DNA from: Thunnus maccoyii
Taxonomy: Eukaryota > Chordata > Actinopteri > Scombriformes > Scombridae
DNA: 64,000 nt
Assembly: GCF_910596095.1 (NCBI RefSeq)
Contig: NC_056545.1
Span: forward strand, 1,658,001 to 1,722,000
Direction of reading: 5' to 3'
The translations under genes were made by a program, and so were the position numbers. Each line of letters begins with the position of its first letter. Positions within the stretch are counted from its first letter, which is position 1. Below are positions 23,320-34,770 of the stretch, in pieces. The notes under the pieces were generated by a model, which saw only the letters and a list, made by a program, of their open reading frames with translations, had not been told where the DNA came from and did not search any database.

Positions 23320-24055
23320 TGTTAACAATTAAAATTAAAAAGCGAGCCATCAGATTTTATAAACAGCTCCAATCTAGTGACCCAGACTCCTGCCAGCTGG
23401 TCCTGAAGCTCTGCCCAACTAAATCATTTCAAAACAAAAAGAAAATTATATCAAATATTGGAACAAAACCACAAAATCACAAAGAAAATTAGAATTGTAT
23501 TTGATCCTAAACAGAGAGAACATGGTAGCAGAGTACCTGACCACCATGACTGATAGAAAATGTTGACAGTGACTGAGTTCTGAACAAAGAAAAAGGCCAT
23601 CACAGGCTGAACAAACTGTGTTCACTTTGTCATAAAAGAGAGGTGGAGACAGCATCTCACTTCCTATTATAATGTGGGAACTATACAATTTGAGAGAGGT
23701 TTTCTTTGAAAAAAGAAAATGTATCCTGAATTATGTATCCTGAATTTATCCATCTTCCTGATCCTCAGAAACTGCCCTATGTATGTGGTGAGAAAAGTCA
23801 GTGTGCATTAATAGCTGCAAAATATGTTAAATGTTGTCATACGCTAAAATGAACAAGCTCTGTATTAAATGTTTCTGAGTGTTTAAAAATGCCTTTTATT
23901 ATTTTGTATTTGATATGATTGTTGATATTTGCATATTATTGTATATTTATTGCTAAGCATCTGTCAATGTTCATAATTTTCTGCACTGCTTTGGCATTAT
24001 AGGTTTTTGATCTGTCATGCCAATAAAGCTTATTTGGATTTGAAATTGAATTTGA
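23320..24055 (+). mobile_element. LINE 3' relic
   Basis: Frame-shifted plus-strand translation gives NCVHFVIKERWRQHLTSYYN and similar pieces, in the pattern of the cysteine/histidine region at the end of some fish LINE ORF2 proteins. The 3' end CCAATAAAGCTTATTTGGAT followed by TTGAAATTGAATTTGA is the characteristic tail of those elements. Inactive. Confidence 0.6.
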
Positions 24056-25025
24056 CTACATTCTTAAGAAAAAACTTTGCCCAGTCAGTTGAAAGGTCTG
24101 ACTTCAGCTCATCTTGCTGGCTTTAGCAAGCCTGGCTAAAGCTACAAGTGTGGCAGTCGCTAGTGTAGGACTTTGTGCACTCAAATAGCTTTATGATTTT
24201 ATGGGGGAATTATGAGTTATTACTGTGTTTAACTCCAACATGAATTTTTTTGTCAAGTGACATAACTCATATTAGAGTAGGTATAGTAATGGGAAATAGT
24301 CTCCATTGTTGGCCACACGAGAGAGGTCAATTAGAATTATGGTTGTTATTAATTGTAATTATGATTTTGCGAGCGTATAGGTTTTTTAAGGTTAAGTGAA
24401 TGAGATGCAAGTACCAGAAAACACAAAAAAGTCCACTTTCATTACACACGCATTTATTACTAATACTACAGCTAAAAATACTACAACACTACAACATTTT
24501 ACAAACAAGACACAAGGGGGAAAGGGGAAACTGATACACAAGGCTATGGCTAGTGAATGATTCATATGCATGATGCAAAGTTATCTTTTGTGTAGTTCGG
24601 TATGAGAGACCTGACAAACGGATGAGATGACTGTTACCTGAGAATCAGTGAGTCAAATCAATGGTACAACAGTTTAGTTCTGAATTGCCAATTGAAATCG
24701 CAAATTATGAAAGCACCAGGGTTTAAGCAAGTTGATGAAGGTTTTGTATGAATACTTGCTTGTTCCCTTGGGTGGCTTCTTGCGAAGAATGGAGTCCAGT
24801 GTGTTGAGGTGAGAAGTTGGAGTCTGGACTTTTGAAATGATTAGTGAGTAGGCCAGTCCGGACTTGAAAAGTTCTCATTGGAAGAGAGCTCCTGGTTTAT
24901 GCTCTCATGCTCCTCTAGGCTTGACCCTCAACTCATGACTAAAGATTCTGATTCTGAGGTTTCACCTCCTGTTGCTCTGAGTCACATCTTCAGACTAGCA
25001 CAATGCAAGCTTTCCACCTGCATGG
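24056..25025. other. Intergenic, unassigned
   Basis: No recognised feature over about 970 bp. Confidence 0.3.
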
Positions 25026-26440
25026 CAGAAGGCAAGGCAAGGCAAGTTTATTTGTATAGCACATTTCAACAACAAGGGAATTCAAAGTGCTTTACATAGA
25101 GCATAAAAGGCATCAAAACAGAATATAAAAGTAACACAATTAAAGACATAAAAACAATTAAAAAGTGTTAAATTTGGAAATAAAAAGAAGCTATTAACCC
25201 TCAAATTTGGTTTAATAAAAGGCAGCAAACAGAAAAGTCTTCAGCTGTGATTTAAAAGAACTGAGAGTTGCGCAGACCTGCAGTTTTCTGGGAGTTTGTT
25301 TCAGATATGTGGAGCATAAAAACTGAACACTGCTTCTCCATGTTTAGTTTTTACTCTTGGGACAGAAAGCAGACCTGATCCAGACCACCTGAGAGGTCTG
25401 GATGCTTCATAAAGTAGCAGCAGATCAGTAATGTATTTTGGCTCTAAACCATTCAGTGCTTTATAAACCAACAGCAATATCAATCCAAAAATCAATTCTT
25501 TGACAGACAGGAAGCCAGTGTAAAGATCTGAGAACTGGAGTCATATGATCCACTTTCTTGGTGTTAGCGAGGACTTGAGCAGCAGCGTCGGAATCAGCTG
25601 CAGCTGTCTGATCGATTTTTTAGGGAGACCTATGAAGACAGCATAACAGTAGTCGAGTCTGCTGAAGATAAATACAGGACAAGTTTTTCCAAATCCTGCT
25701 GAGATATAAGTCCTTTAATTCTTGATATATTCTTCAGGTGATAGTAGGCTGACTTTGTAATTGTCTTAATGTTGCTGTTGAAATTCAGGTCTGAGTCCAT
25801 GACGACACCAAGATTTCTGGCTTGGTTTGTAGTTTTTAACATTATCAATTGAAGCTGAGCGCTGACTTTTAAACGTTCTTCCTTGGCTCCAAAAACAATT
25901 ACTTCAGTTTTATCTTTGTTTAATTGAAGAAAATTCTGGCACATCCAATTGTTGATTTGTTCAATGCACTTACTCAGTGCTCGTATTAGACCATAGTCCC
26001 CTGGTGATGTGGTTTTGTAAATTTGTGTCATCCGCATAACTGTGGTAGCATATTTTGTTGTTTTCCATAATCTGAGCTAGTGGGAGCATGTAGATGTTGA
26101 ACAGAAGAGGCCCCAGAATGGAGCCTTGGGGAACTCCGCATGTCAGATGTGTAATTACCTATAGACACAAAGTAGTCCCTGTCCTTTAAGTAGGATTCAA
26201 ACCAGTTTAGTACTGTGCCAGAAAGTCCCACCCAGTTTTCCAGTCTGTCTAGTAATATGTTGTGGTCAACTATGTCAAATGCAACACTGAGATCCAGTAA
26301 TACTAATAGTGAAGTTCTACCACTGTCAGTGTTTAAGTGTATGTCATTGAAGACCTTAAAAAGAGCAGTCTCAGTGCTTTGGTGTGGTCAAAATCCTGAC
26401 TGGAAGACATCAAAACATCTTTTTCAATGATCTTGCAGAA
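25026..26440 (-). mobile_element. L2-like LINE relic, reverse transcriptase and 3' end
   Basis: On the minus strand, reading down from 26440, the frames give [20 protein letters not shown] (about 26145), SYADDTQIYK (the catalytic YADD motif), [34 protein letters not shown] and LVYKALNGLEPKYITDLL. The 3' end near 25026-25045 is a (CTTGC)n-type tail. The preceding block includes TTTGTATAGCACATTTCA, widespread in fish L2-type 3' ends. Frameshifts and stops make it inactive, and it is 5'-truncated. Confidence 0.85.
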
Positions 26441-26860
26441 AGCAAGAAGACAAAGTCAAAAGCAAGAAGAATCAGCAACAAGCAGCCCAAAAGAGTGGCC
26501 TAAAACAGCCTAGAGTCTCAGATAGGATACTGTTTTAAAGTTTCAGTCTGCCCACCCAGAAGGTGCATCCTGGCCAATCCCAGGGGTTGCAGAGTTCTGG
26601 GGGAGCAGAGTCAGTCCCCTTCTGTCCATGGACAGGTGGGTACAATTCCTAAATGTGGTTATTCTTTTAATCAAAGTATTTACAATTTAACAATTGCATG
26701 ATTCCTAATTTTGCATTTTCAGTAGTAGCTTTAGCATTCTGAAAGTGAAACAAGTTGAATGGTACTAAACATGATAGTGTTATCATGGATGATGGGATCA
26801 TGTTAATGATACATTTCTTGGCTTAAAGGCAGTGGAAGAGAAGTCTAACCAAACCTCCTC
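26441..26860. other. Intergenic, unassigned
   Basis: No recognised feature. The stretch leads into a receptor remnant. Confidence 0.3.
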
Positions 26861-26861
26861 T

Positions 26862-27035
26862 TGTAGGCCTATTATCTATGATGTCAACTGAAACTCCCAG
26901 CCAGGGCTGAGGTCTCACCTTAGGATACATGGAATTAAATAAATCTCTGTATGTATTTGTGCAACACATGCTGTTATCTGACAGGGCTTTATAAGTCAGC
27001 ATTTCTAGCATTCATGATTTAGCAAGAAACAAACT
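26862..27035 (+). pseudogene. 3' fragment of an odorant receptor 131-like gene
   Basis: CTATTATCTATGATGTCAAC, then TGAAACTCCCAGCCAGGGCT and GAGGTCTCACCTTAGG, align with the last 20 or so codons of the intact receptors (tail CCRLKLSV..AKAEVS). The match then continues into their 3' UTR (ATACATGGAAT, GTGCAACACATGCTGTTATCTGA, TAAGTCAGCAT). Nothing upstream matches the rest of a receptor, so only the 3' end of a sixth copy survives. It lies just 5' of the duplicated receptor 4 unit. Confidence 0.75.
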
Positions 27036-27714
27036 GACTCAGTTTCCTAAAGATGACAAATGTATTTTAAGAATCACAATGAGTGAGGAACATGTCACCC
27101 AGTGCAGCAATGTGGCTCACTGACATGTTTTTAATAGTTTTGGACAACAACAGAGGTCTACAGCACAGAGGAATAAGATATATCAGGCTTTGGATACACA
27201 CACAATACTTGTTAGTAGATCAGTTCATTGTTACCCCTTAAGAATGTAGTAGGGGGTCTGCCTTTGTGGTTTGTGATATGAATATGATCATTCAGTCATC
27301 TTAGAAATTAAAGAAATCTGCTGCAGATTTTGCTGCTACATTCAGTGTCTGTAGTTCTATTAGACCCCAGCAAACACTGAAATGTTGTTTGACCATTTTT
27401 TGAACATCCATTCAAAACATCCATTATTAGTTCAAAAATAGTTCCAAAATGTGATCTGGCTGTCACCAGGACTTCCTCCCTGGGTGTTCCAGCAACATGG
27501 AAGTATGTTGTTACTATTATCAACGGGCCTATTTAGCTATTCTGCTAAGGTTTATGGATACAGTGTGAATTCTGCAGCTTTATACATCTTATGCTTCTAG
27601 ATTAACAACTAAATATAACCTACAATATACTTTATAAAATGGTCCAACTTACTAAGTTTACACTGTGTAAGACATACATTACACCCATTATTACTAATCT
27701 GTTCACCATGTTCA

Positions 27715-27830
27715 CGTGTCACAGTATCACATGATGTCGTAGGACAAAGCTGATATATAGTATGTGAAGGCAGGCAAACCCTGCAGACCAGCTCTGCCTA
27801 CATGGAAAGAAGCATTGACTCCAACTTGGT
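27715..27830 (+). promoter_or_regulatory. Conserved leader/promoter block of receptor 4
   Basis: CACGTGTCACAG, CACATGATG, GGACAAAGCTGATATATAG (TATA-like), TATGTGAAGGCAGGCAAACC, CTGCAGACC-A-GCTCTGC, TACATGGAAAGAAGCA. Same order and spacing as in the other three plus-strand receptors. ACTTGGTAAATA at about 27823 could be a splice donor for a leader exon. Confidence 0.55.
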
Positions 27831-28019
27831 AAATATCTGTGTAGGGAAAATGAATTTTGATGATTTGAGGTTTTTGATGTGACTCAACATTCATTTGTGC
27901 TTAAAATACCTTGCATTTTCATTGTTCTCAGAATACAAACAGGAGGAGATTTTTTGCGCTTTTATGTTCCAATGACATAATCAGGTTCATAATTATTATG
28001 TATTAAATGTTTCTCTGAG

Positions 28020-28982
28020 ATGTCTGATGCAACTCAATCTCAGACCAACATCACTGTTGGACTGGGGTTAGTGGAAAGAGTGATGCTTACCACTTTGACT
28101 ACAGTACCATGTTGTATATTCTTCTTCATTAATGTGACCATGCTTTTCATTTTGAGGAGTAAAGTGGTGTTTCGTGAGACTTCTCGTTACATTCTTCTGT
28201 ATAACCTCCTTTTTGCAGACACTGTACAGATGACACTGAGCCAGATACTGTACATACTGTCTATTTGTAGAATAATGTTGACATTTCCTGTGTGTGGTGT
28301 TCTTATTATGATCGCAAATCTTACAAATGAAATCTCTCCTCTCACACTGGTGGTGATGTCTCTGGAGAGATATGTAGCTGTGTGCTACCCACTGAGGCAC
28401 GCTACCATCATCACCATCAGAAACACAGGGGTGGCCATCACCATGGTTTGGGCTTTTTGTTCACTAAATGTCCTCACACGAGTTCTTTTGCTGTTAAATT
28501 TTCCATTTCAGGACCTGGAGAGCCTGCAGATGAAAAATTTCTGTAGCACACTTGTCATGTTTCTTGTGCCAATATCTGATCATTATGACAAAGCCTACAC
28601 TTGTTTTCTGTTTATATCAGCTGGTGTGGCAGTCATTTCTTCTTATATTGGTGTGATAGTAGCAGCCAGGTCAGCCTCCACAGACAAAGCTTCAGTCCGT
28701 AAAGCTCGTAACACACTGCTGCTGCACCTGGTGCAGCTGGGCCTCAGTCTCTCTTCAACTATACACAACCCATTACTTATAGCCATCTCAAAAACTGTCA
28801 CGAGAATAATGCTTGTGCGCGTTCAGAATATTTTTTATGTGTTTATTATCATTCTCCCCAGATGTCTGAGCGCTCTCATCTATGGGCTCAGAGATCAGAC
28901 CATCAGACCTGTTATTGTTTACTATTTATGCTGTCGACTGAAACTCTCAGTTGTCCCAGCCAAGGCTGAGAACTCATCCTGA
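28020..28982 (+). CDS. Odorant receptor 131-2-like, intronless GPCR (receptor 4)
   Basis: Complete 320-residue receptor with sequon Asn10-Ile-Thr in MSDATQSQTNITVG, seven hydrophobic segments, Glu116-Arg117-Tyr118 at the TM3 end (MSLERYVAVCYPLRHATI), ICL3 ARSASTDKASVRKARN and TM7 PRCLSALIYGLRDQTIRPV. It has slightly shorter N-terminal spacing than receptors 2 and 3 (a deletion around residues 15-18). It is a tandem partner of receptor 5; I count 14 amino-acid differences over 320. The third-loop Val-Arg (ASVRKARN) is Ala-His in receptor 5. Presumed odorant receptor of olfactory neurons; ligand unknown. Intact, with AATAAA near 29071 in the 3' UTR. Confidence 0.95.
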   Translation: MSDATQSQTNITVGLGLVERVMLTTLTTVPCCIFFFINVTMLFILRSKVVFRETSRYILLYNLLFADTVQMTLSQILYILSICRIMLTFPVCGVLIMIANLTNEISPLTLVVMSLERYVAVCYPLRHATIITIRNTGVAITMVWAFCSLNVLTRVLLLLNFPFQDLESLQMKNFCSTLVMFLVPISDHYDKAYTCFLFISAGVAVISSYIGVIVAARSASTDKASVRKARNTLLLHLVQLGLSLSSTIHNPLLIAISKTVTRIMLVRVQNIFYVFIIILPRCLSALIYGLRDQTIRPVIVYYLCCRLKLSVVPAKAENSS

Positions 28983-29081
28983 GATACATGGAATGAACCT
29001 TTCTATGTGTTTGTTCAATTCATGCTGTAATCAGACTGGCCTCCATAGGTCAGCATAAAATCAGGCAAGAAATAAATGAAA

Positions 29082-29631
29082 AACATTTTTTGAGAATACC
29101 TATGTTCATCTGTAGTTTGGTAAATATTTATTGACATCCAGTGTTAGAAACCTGTCAAAATCATCATTCTGACAACCAAAAACAAATGAATGTTTTCCAT
29201 ACTAACTCACTAAGATTTATTCCCTCTTTCTGTAACATCCAAGACATGTTTATAAATATGTAAACACTCAAAATTAAAATGCATGAGCTGTAGCTACATT
29301 ATATCATGTCCTTTGTAAATGCACATACATTTTTTAAAAATTGTTTTATTTGTTTATAGTGCAATACAAGTGACAAACATGAAAACCAACAACAACAAAA
29401 AAATGACAGCACAAGACAACACGAAGAACTAATCTTAAACAAAGCAAAACAAAAGAGAGAGAAAAGGCAAAACAGCAGCAATAACAACAACAACAGTAAT
29501 GACAATGAAAAGCAAACAAACAAACAAGCCAAAAAAGAAATAGGCATGAAGTTTGGCTTAGATTTTCTTATTGTAATACGCATGTGTTTAGGTAGGTAGG
29601 TGTGTGAGTGAGTGTGTGTGTGTGTGTGTGT

Positions 29632-29668
<37 letters not shown>

Positions 29669-29947
29669 AATATAGAGTAGAGAAAGAGCATAAGAGGGAG
29701 ACAATATTAACCGAAGGAAGGAAGAAAGAGAAAATAAAAAATCAGAGTTGGTCAGGACCTTGCATTCTGGCCTGTCAGGATCAGATCATTTTGCTTTTTA
29801 AAAATGGGGGATATTTCTTACAAGTGTGGTATGCTTTTATTTTGAAAGTTTGATTGAAATGTGTACTGTCAGGTGTGTAGAGACAATAAGTAACTGCAGC
29901 TGGACACAGAAAAATACTCATATATTTGAATGGAGAGTGTGAGCGAA
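29082..29947. other. Intergenic with a (TG)n microsatellite
   Basis: A nearly pure TG run spans about 29609-29664, interrupted once by GG. The remaining sequence is A-rich and carries no gene I can support; frames on both strands there are low-complexity artefacts. Confidence 0.6.
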
Positions 29948-31460
29948 CCCACACCTTTTTGAACATTTACTGCTTCCACATAGTTTTAGATACAAACTTC
30001 ATTTGAACTTTAAATGAGTCACGAGACTTTGACCTACAAATCTTGAATTTACATGTTTTTTCTATCTTTTACTGTTTTTGAGATATTAGAGTTTGACTTT
30101 TAAAGTCTTTTCTTGCTCCTCCTGTGATTTTATAACATATAATATATATAATCCCATGACTTTGGCCAAATCTTACATTAAAAATCATATTTTAATAGGA
30201 AATGTCATGGCAAATTCATTGATACAGGTTTGAAAGTGGTCAGACTTATAGTTTAGACATCAGAAGCCTCTGTTTGACACAAAGTTCATGCCCATAGATT
30301 GCCTCCCCCTTGTTTTACATTGTAAGGGTGATGTGTCACTGCAACTTTGAGGGCTTATAAAATCCAAACTGTTCGAGTTATTACAAAGTTTTCAGCAACT
30401 TTTTTCAGCATAGTGTCATAAGTCATATATTAAAGTTTGAAGCCAATACCATTAATGCCCTTGGAGGAGATAGCGTTTGTTCGGGGGCCAAAATTGGGGC
30501 AAAGTCTTATTTTGAAAGGCTAATTGCGGACTTCCTGTTGGACTTAGGTCAGCGGTGTCAGTGTACGATTTGTAGGTCTTGATGAGACGAATAATTAGGG
30601 ACCGAGCCCAAAAGGCCTCGCCTAAGGGCGAGGACCCTGTTGTTTTTCATGTGTTTATTTGTTTGTTTCTTTATTATTACGCCACTTAAACCCTAAATTT
30701 GACCCCCTAAACATAGAAATGTCATAGAAAGATCAAACTAAAACTCAATTATTCATCTCATCAAGACCTACAAATCATATGCTGACACCCCTGACCTAAA
30801 TCCAACAGGAAGTCCGCAATTAGCCTTTCAAAATAAGAACAAACGCTATCTCCTCCGACGGCGTAAATGGTATCGGCTTCAAACTTTAATAGGTGACTCA
30901 TGACACTATTCTGAAAAAAAGTTGTTAAAAACTTTGTAATAATTTGAATGGTTTGGATTTTATAAGCCCTGAAAGTTACACTGTCACATCACACCTTACG
31001 AGGTAAAACAATGGGAAGGCAATCTATGGGCATGAACTTTGTGTCAAATAGAGGCTTTTGACATCTAAACTATAAGTACCACTTTCAAACCTGTATCAAT
31101 GGATTCGCCACGAAATTTCCTACTAAAATATGATTTTTAATGTTAGATTTGGCCAAAGTCATGGGATTTATGAGGAGATTTCACAAGAAGCGTACTCTGA
31201 AATCCTCCTCTCCAACTGCTCCTGGTGATGTCACTCCCTCAGTGCTGTGAAACATTCCGCAATACACACTCATTATAAAATCACAGGAGGAGCAAGAAAA
31301 GACTTTAAAACTCACACTCTAATATCTCAAAAACAATAAAAGATAGAAAAAACATGTAAATTCAAGATTTGTAGGTCAATGTCTCATGACTCATTTAAAG
31401 TTCAAATGAAGCTTGTATCTAAAACTATGTGGAAGCAGTAAATGTTCAAAAAGGTGTGGG
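29948..31460. repeat. 1.5-kb foldback (inverted repeat) element
   Basis: The left arm, 29948 to about 30600, is the reverse complement of about 30740-31460. Outer edges: CCCACACCTTTTTGAACATT versus AATGTTCAAAAAGGTGTGGG. Matching continues through TTGTAGGTC, GGAGGAGCAAGAAAAGAC, GGTTTGAAAGTGG and CAGGAAGTCCGCAATTAGCC down to a loop of about 140 bp. The right arm has about 95 bp extra near 31170-31265. The loop contains GGGACCGAGCCC and a nested hairpin CCTCGCC-TAA-GGGCGAGG. There is no coding frame. It is either a foldback transposon or two head-to-head copies of one repeat. Confidence 0.85.
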
Positions 31461-32036
31461 CTTAAGAATGTAGTAGGGGGTCTGCCTTTGTGGTTTATCA
31501 TAGTTTAAAATTTTTGCTACATACTTGGAGGCATCTTTGACCACATGACTCTGCAGTTTCAAGTCCAGAGTTGTAAGCAGCAGTGTGTTCATTCAAGGCA
31601 GCACAGATGAGTTTTGGTTTGAATATGATCATTCAGTCATCTTAGGAATTAAAGAAATCTGCTGCAGATTTTGCTGCTACATTCAGTGTCTGTAGTTCTA
31701 TTAGACCCCAGCAAACAGTGAAATGTTGTTTGACCATTGTTTGAACATCCAGTCAAAACATCCATTACTAGTTCAAAAATAGTTCCTAAATGAAAGTTGT
31801 GATCTGGCTGTCACCAGGACTTCCTCCCTTTGTGTTGCAGCAACATGGAAGTATGTTATTACTATTATCAACGGGCCTATTTAGCTATTCTGCTAAGGTT
31901 TATGGATACAGTGTGAATTCTGCAGCTTTATACATCTTATGCTTCTAGATTAACAACTAAATATAACCTACAATATACTTGAAAGTTGGACTATGAAATG
32001 GTCCAACTTACTAAGTTTACACTGTGTAAGACATAC

Positions 32037-34449
32037 CATGGCAACTAAGACAATTATCCTTCAATGCATACCCAGAGCTAAGAAGAAGAATTTATCAATG
32101 AAATTAACAGCTTGAGCTGGGATGATGTACTGTCCGCTGATGATCTGGACTATGGCTGTGATACTTTTAATCACAGAATCAATACTGTGAGGGAAAGATT
32201 TAATGTGAAGATAGAGATAACATCTAAAAATAAAAACAATTTACTGTGGTTTAATGAAAATCTGTGGGAACTTATGAAATCTAGAGATGCTGCACTGAGG
32301 AAGGCAATTAAACACTGAGACACTGACATGCTGATTTATAAAGGTTTAAGGAACAAAGTTATCCAAGAGCTAAGAGAAGCTAAATTGCGTTTTTATCTCA
32401 ATATATTGAATGAGGCAAAAGGCAACAGTAAATTGATCTGGAAAAACATTGATAATCTCACAAGGAGGGACCCAAAATTTTGTTAATTGAAGATCATCTT
32501 ACTGTTGCTTCTGTCTTTAATATATTTTTTATGAGTCTGTGAATGAGTTAGGAAAAAAATAATGAAAAGGAAACTGGATATTGCTCCTATAGATGCTACA
32601 GGTCAGGTTTCTGAGCTGGTAGAGACTAATGAGTTACAGGCAAACAAAATCACCAGCTCCTTAAAAAAGCTCCAAAAGTAGAGATGCTTTACAATTTGAC
32701 ACCATGTTTGTCAAATCACACGAAGATATTTTAACTCCCCCTATTGCTCATTTAATTAACTTGTCTTTTTAACACAGCCCCTTTCCTGATGACTGGAAAT
32801 GTGCCGTTGTCACGCCTATTTTTAAATCTGGAGACCGCCTTGAAGCCAGTAACTACAGACCAATAAGTATACTGCCAGTACTCTCAAAGGCTGCTGAGAA
32901 AGTTGTCATTAAACAAATGACAATATTTCTTAATACAAACAATTTTGGTCTACATTGTATGCAATTTTGCTTTAGAGCAAATCATTCCACTGAAACTGCT
33001 ACCTTGCACTTAATCGAGCAAATTAAATCAAGACTTGACAAAGGAGGAGTAGTTGGTGCTGTATTTTTAGATCTGCGTAAAGCATTCGACACAGTCAATC
33101 ATGATGTTTTAATATTGAAACTCTCTAAATTAACTTCTCATCTAGAGCACTGGCATAGATGTCTTCATATTTATCTAATAGGAGACAATGTGTTAAAGTT
33201 GGTGACACACTGTCCAGTAACATGAAGTGCACAATGGGTGTTCCACAAGGGTCAATGTTAGGTCCCCTATTATTTAGTCTATATATTAATGATCTCCCTC
33301 AACAGTGTCATGATGTAGAACTACAAATGTATGCAGATGACACCGTTGTGTATACACACGCAAAAACAGCTGAGTTAGCTGCTGTTAAGCTAACAATCAC
33401 ATTGGAAAGGATCACACATTGGCTTGATCAATCATGTCTGAGTCTAAATGTAAACAAGACAAAAGGCATGTTTTTTTTAACAAAAGTACAACCTCCTGAC
33501 ATACACTGATATTCTCATCTAAGGTGAAAAGATCGATATAGTTAGTGATTTTAAATATCTTGGTGTGACACTGGATCCAAATTTGAACTTCAAGAAACAT
33601 GTTAAAAAAAACGGTTAAAAACATAAGGTACAACTTAGCACATTTTAGACATATTAGAAACTGTCTCTCTTTGGACGCAGCCAAGATATTTATGCAGCTA
33701 TGATTCTTTCCATATGTCTTATTGCATCACATGTTGGGGGCAGGCTGGAGAAACAACCATAAAACCTCTTGAGTCCTTTTACAAACAAAACTCTAAAAAC
33801 TCCGGACAAAATACCAATGCCATTCAATCACTGTAGGGTTCTGGAGAAATACAATTTACTGAGCTTTGGGAATTTTACATTATTCTCAAATTTGTGCCTA
33901 GTTCATACAATTTTAAATGGTTTGTCCTCCTCCACTATGTGACTTTGTGTTCATTCACTCAGTAAGTTCTATTAGATCCTCCAGAATATCCTCTATACAA
34001 GATTGTACCATTTCGTCGCACTGCATTTGGACAGTCAGCTTTCTCTGTGAAAGCCACAACTCAGTGGAATGCCCTACCTGATGATATGAAGAGTTCAAAA
34101 CCAAATTAAAAAATCTGCTAAAAACCACTCAGCTCTGTAACCACTGAATCTAAATTTCATCTCATGTCTCATGTCTTCTCATTAATGCAAATAATCTTTT
34201 AATTTGACAAACTGACATTATTAATTTCTAGTTGACATTGTGGGTGTATGCGATGTGCTTTTGTGTGCAGCTTTGTATTTTGTATAATGTGTGTTTTTTT
34301 CTTTGTACTGTTTGTTATTGTGCTGCTATATGTTTTAATTGTAAGGGACTGCAGATAAAAATCAGCTTGAAGCTAAATCTGGTGCAGTGCATCAAATGCC
34401 AACATTTATGTTTCATACTGTACATGGTCCAATTAGAAACAATATAACA
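32037..34449 (+). mobile_element. 5'-truncated L2/Rex-like LINE inserted in duplication copy 2
   Basis: The uninterrupted copy 1 (CATACATTACACCC) defines the insertion exactly. ATAC occurs on both sides (32033-32036 and 34450-34453), a short likely target-site duplication. Plus-strand translation reads the region between endonuclease and RT (LLWFNENLWELMKSRDAALR), then RT motifs: SNYRPISILPVLSK, FRANHSTETATLHL, VFLDLRKAFDTVNHDV, MGVPQGSMLGPLLFSLYIND and MYADDTVVY (catalytic YADD). The 3' end is a non-coding tail. Several frameshifts and stops are present, for example the frame change near 33200, so it is inactive though the youngest-looking LINE in the window. Confidence 0.9.
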
Positions 34450-34494
34450 ATACATTACACCCATTATTACAAAGCTGTTCACCATGTTCACGTG

Positions 34495-34605
34495 TCACAG
34501 TGTCACATGATGTTGTAGGACAAAGCTGATATATAGTATGTGAAGGCAGGCAAACCCTGCAGACCAGCTCTGCCTACATGGAAAGAAGCATTGACTTCAA
34601 CTTGG
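34495..34605 (+). promoter_or_regulatory. Conserved leader/promoter block of receptor 5
   Basis: Essentially the same as the receptor 4 block: CACATGATG, GCTGATATATAGTATGTG, GGCAGGCAAACCCTGCAG, ACC-A-GCTCTGC, CTACATGGAAAG. It lies just downstream of the LINE, which therefore left this block intact but moved upstream DNA 2.4 kb away. A short segment before the ATG (near 34700) is shorter than in copy 1. Confidence 0.55.
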
Positions 34606-34770
34606 TAAATATCTGTGTAGGGAAAATGAATTTTGATGATTTGAGGTTTTTGATGTGACTCAACATTCATTTGTGCTTAAAATATGTTGGATTTTCATTT
34701 TTTTTTGTGCTTTTATGTTCCAATGACATCAACAGGTTCATAATTATTATGCATTAAATGTTTCTCTGAG

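Larger units (their letters stand above)
27237..29081 (+). repeat. Tandem segmental duplication, copy 1 (contains receptor 4)
   Basis: This block and 31461-35832 align almost base for base outside two length differences. Both start CTTAAGAATGTAGTAGGGGG and both end in the receptor 3' UTR at AAATAAATGAAA. Copy 1 has GTGATAT where copy 2 has 124 bp (31497-31620), and it lacks the LINE found in copy 2. The duplicated unit therefore covers about 780 bp of upstream DNA, the whole receptor and about 100 bp of 3' sequence. Confidence 0.9.
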
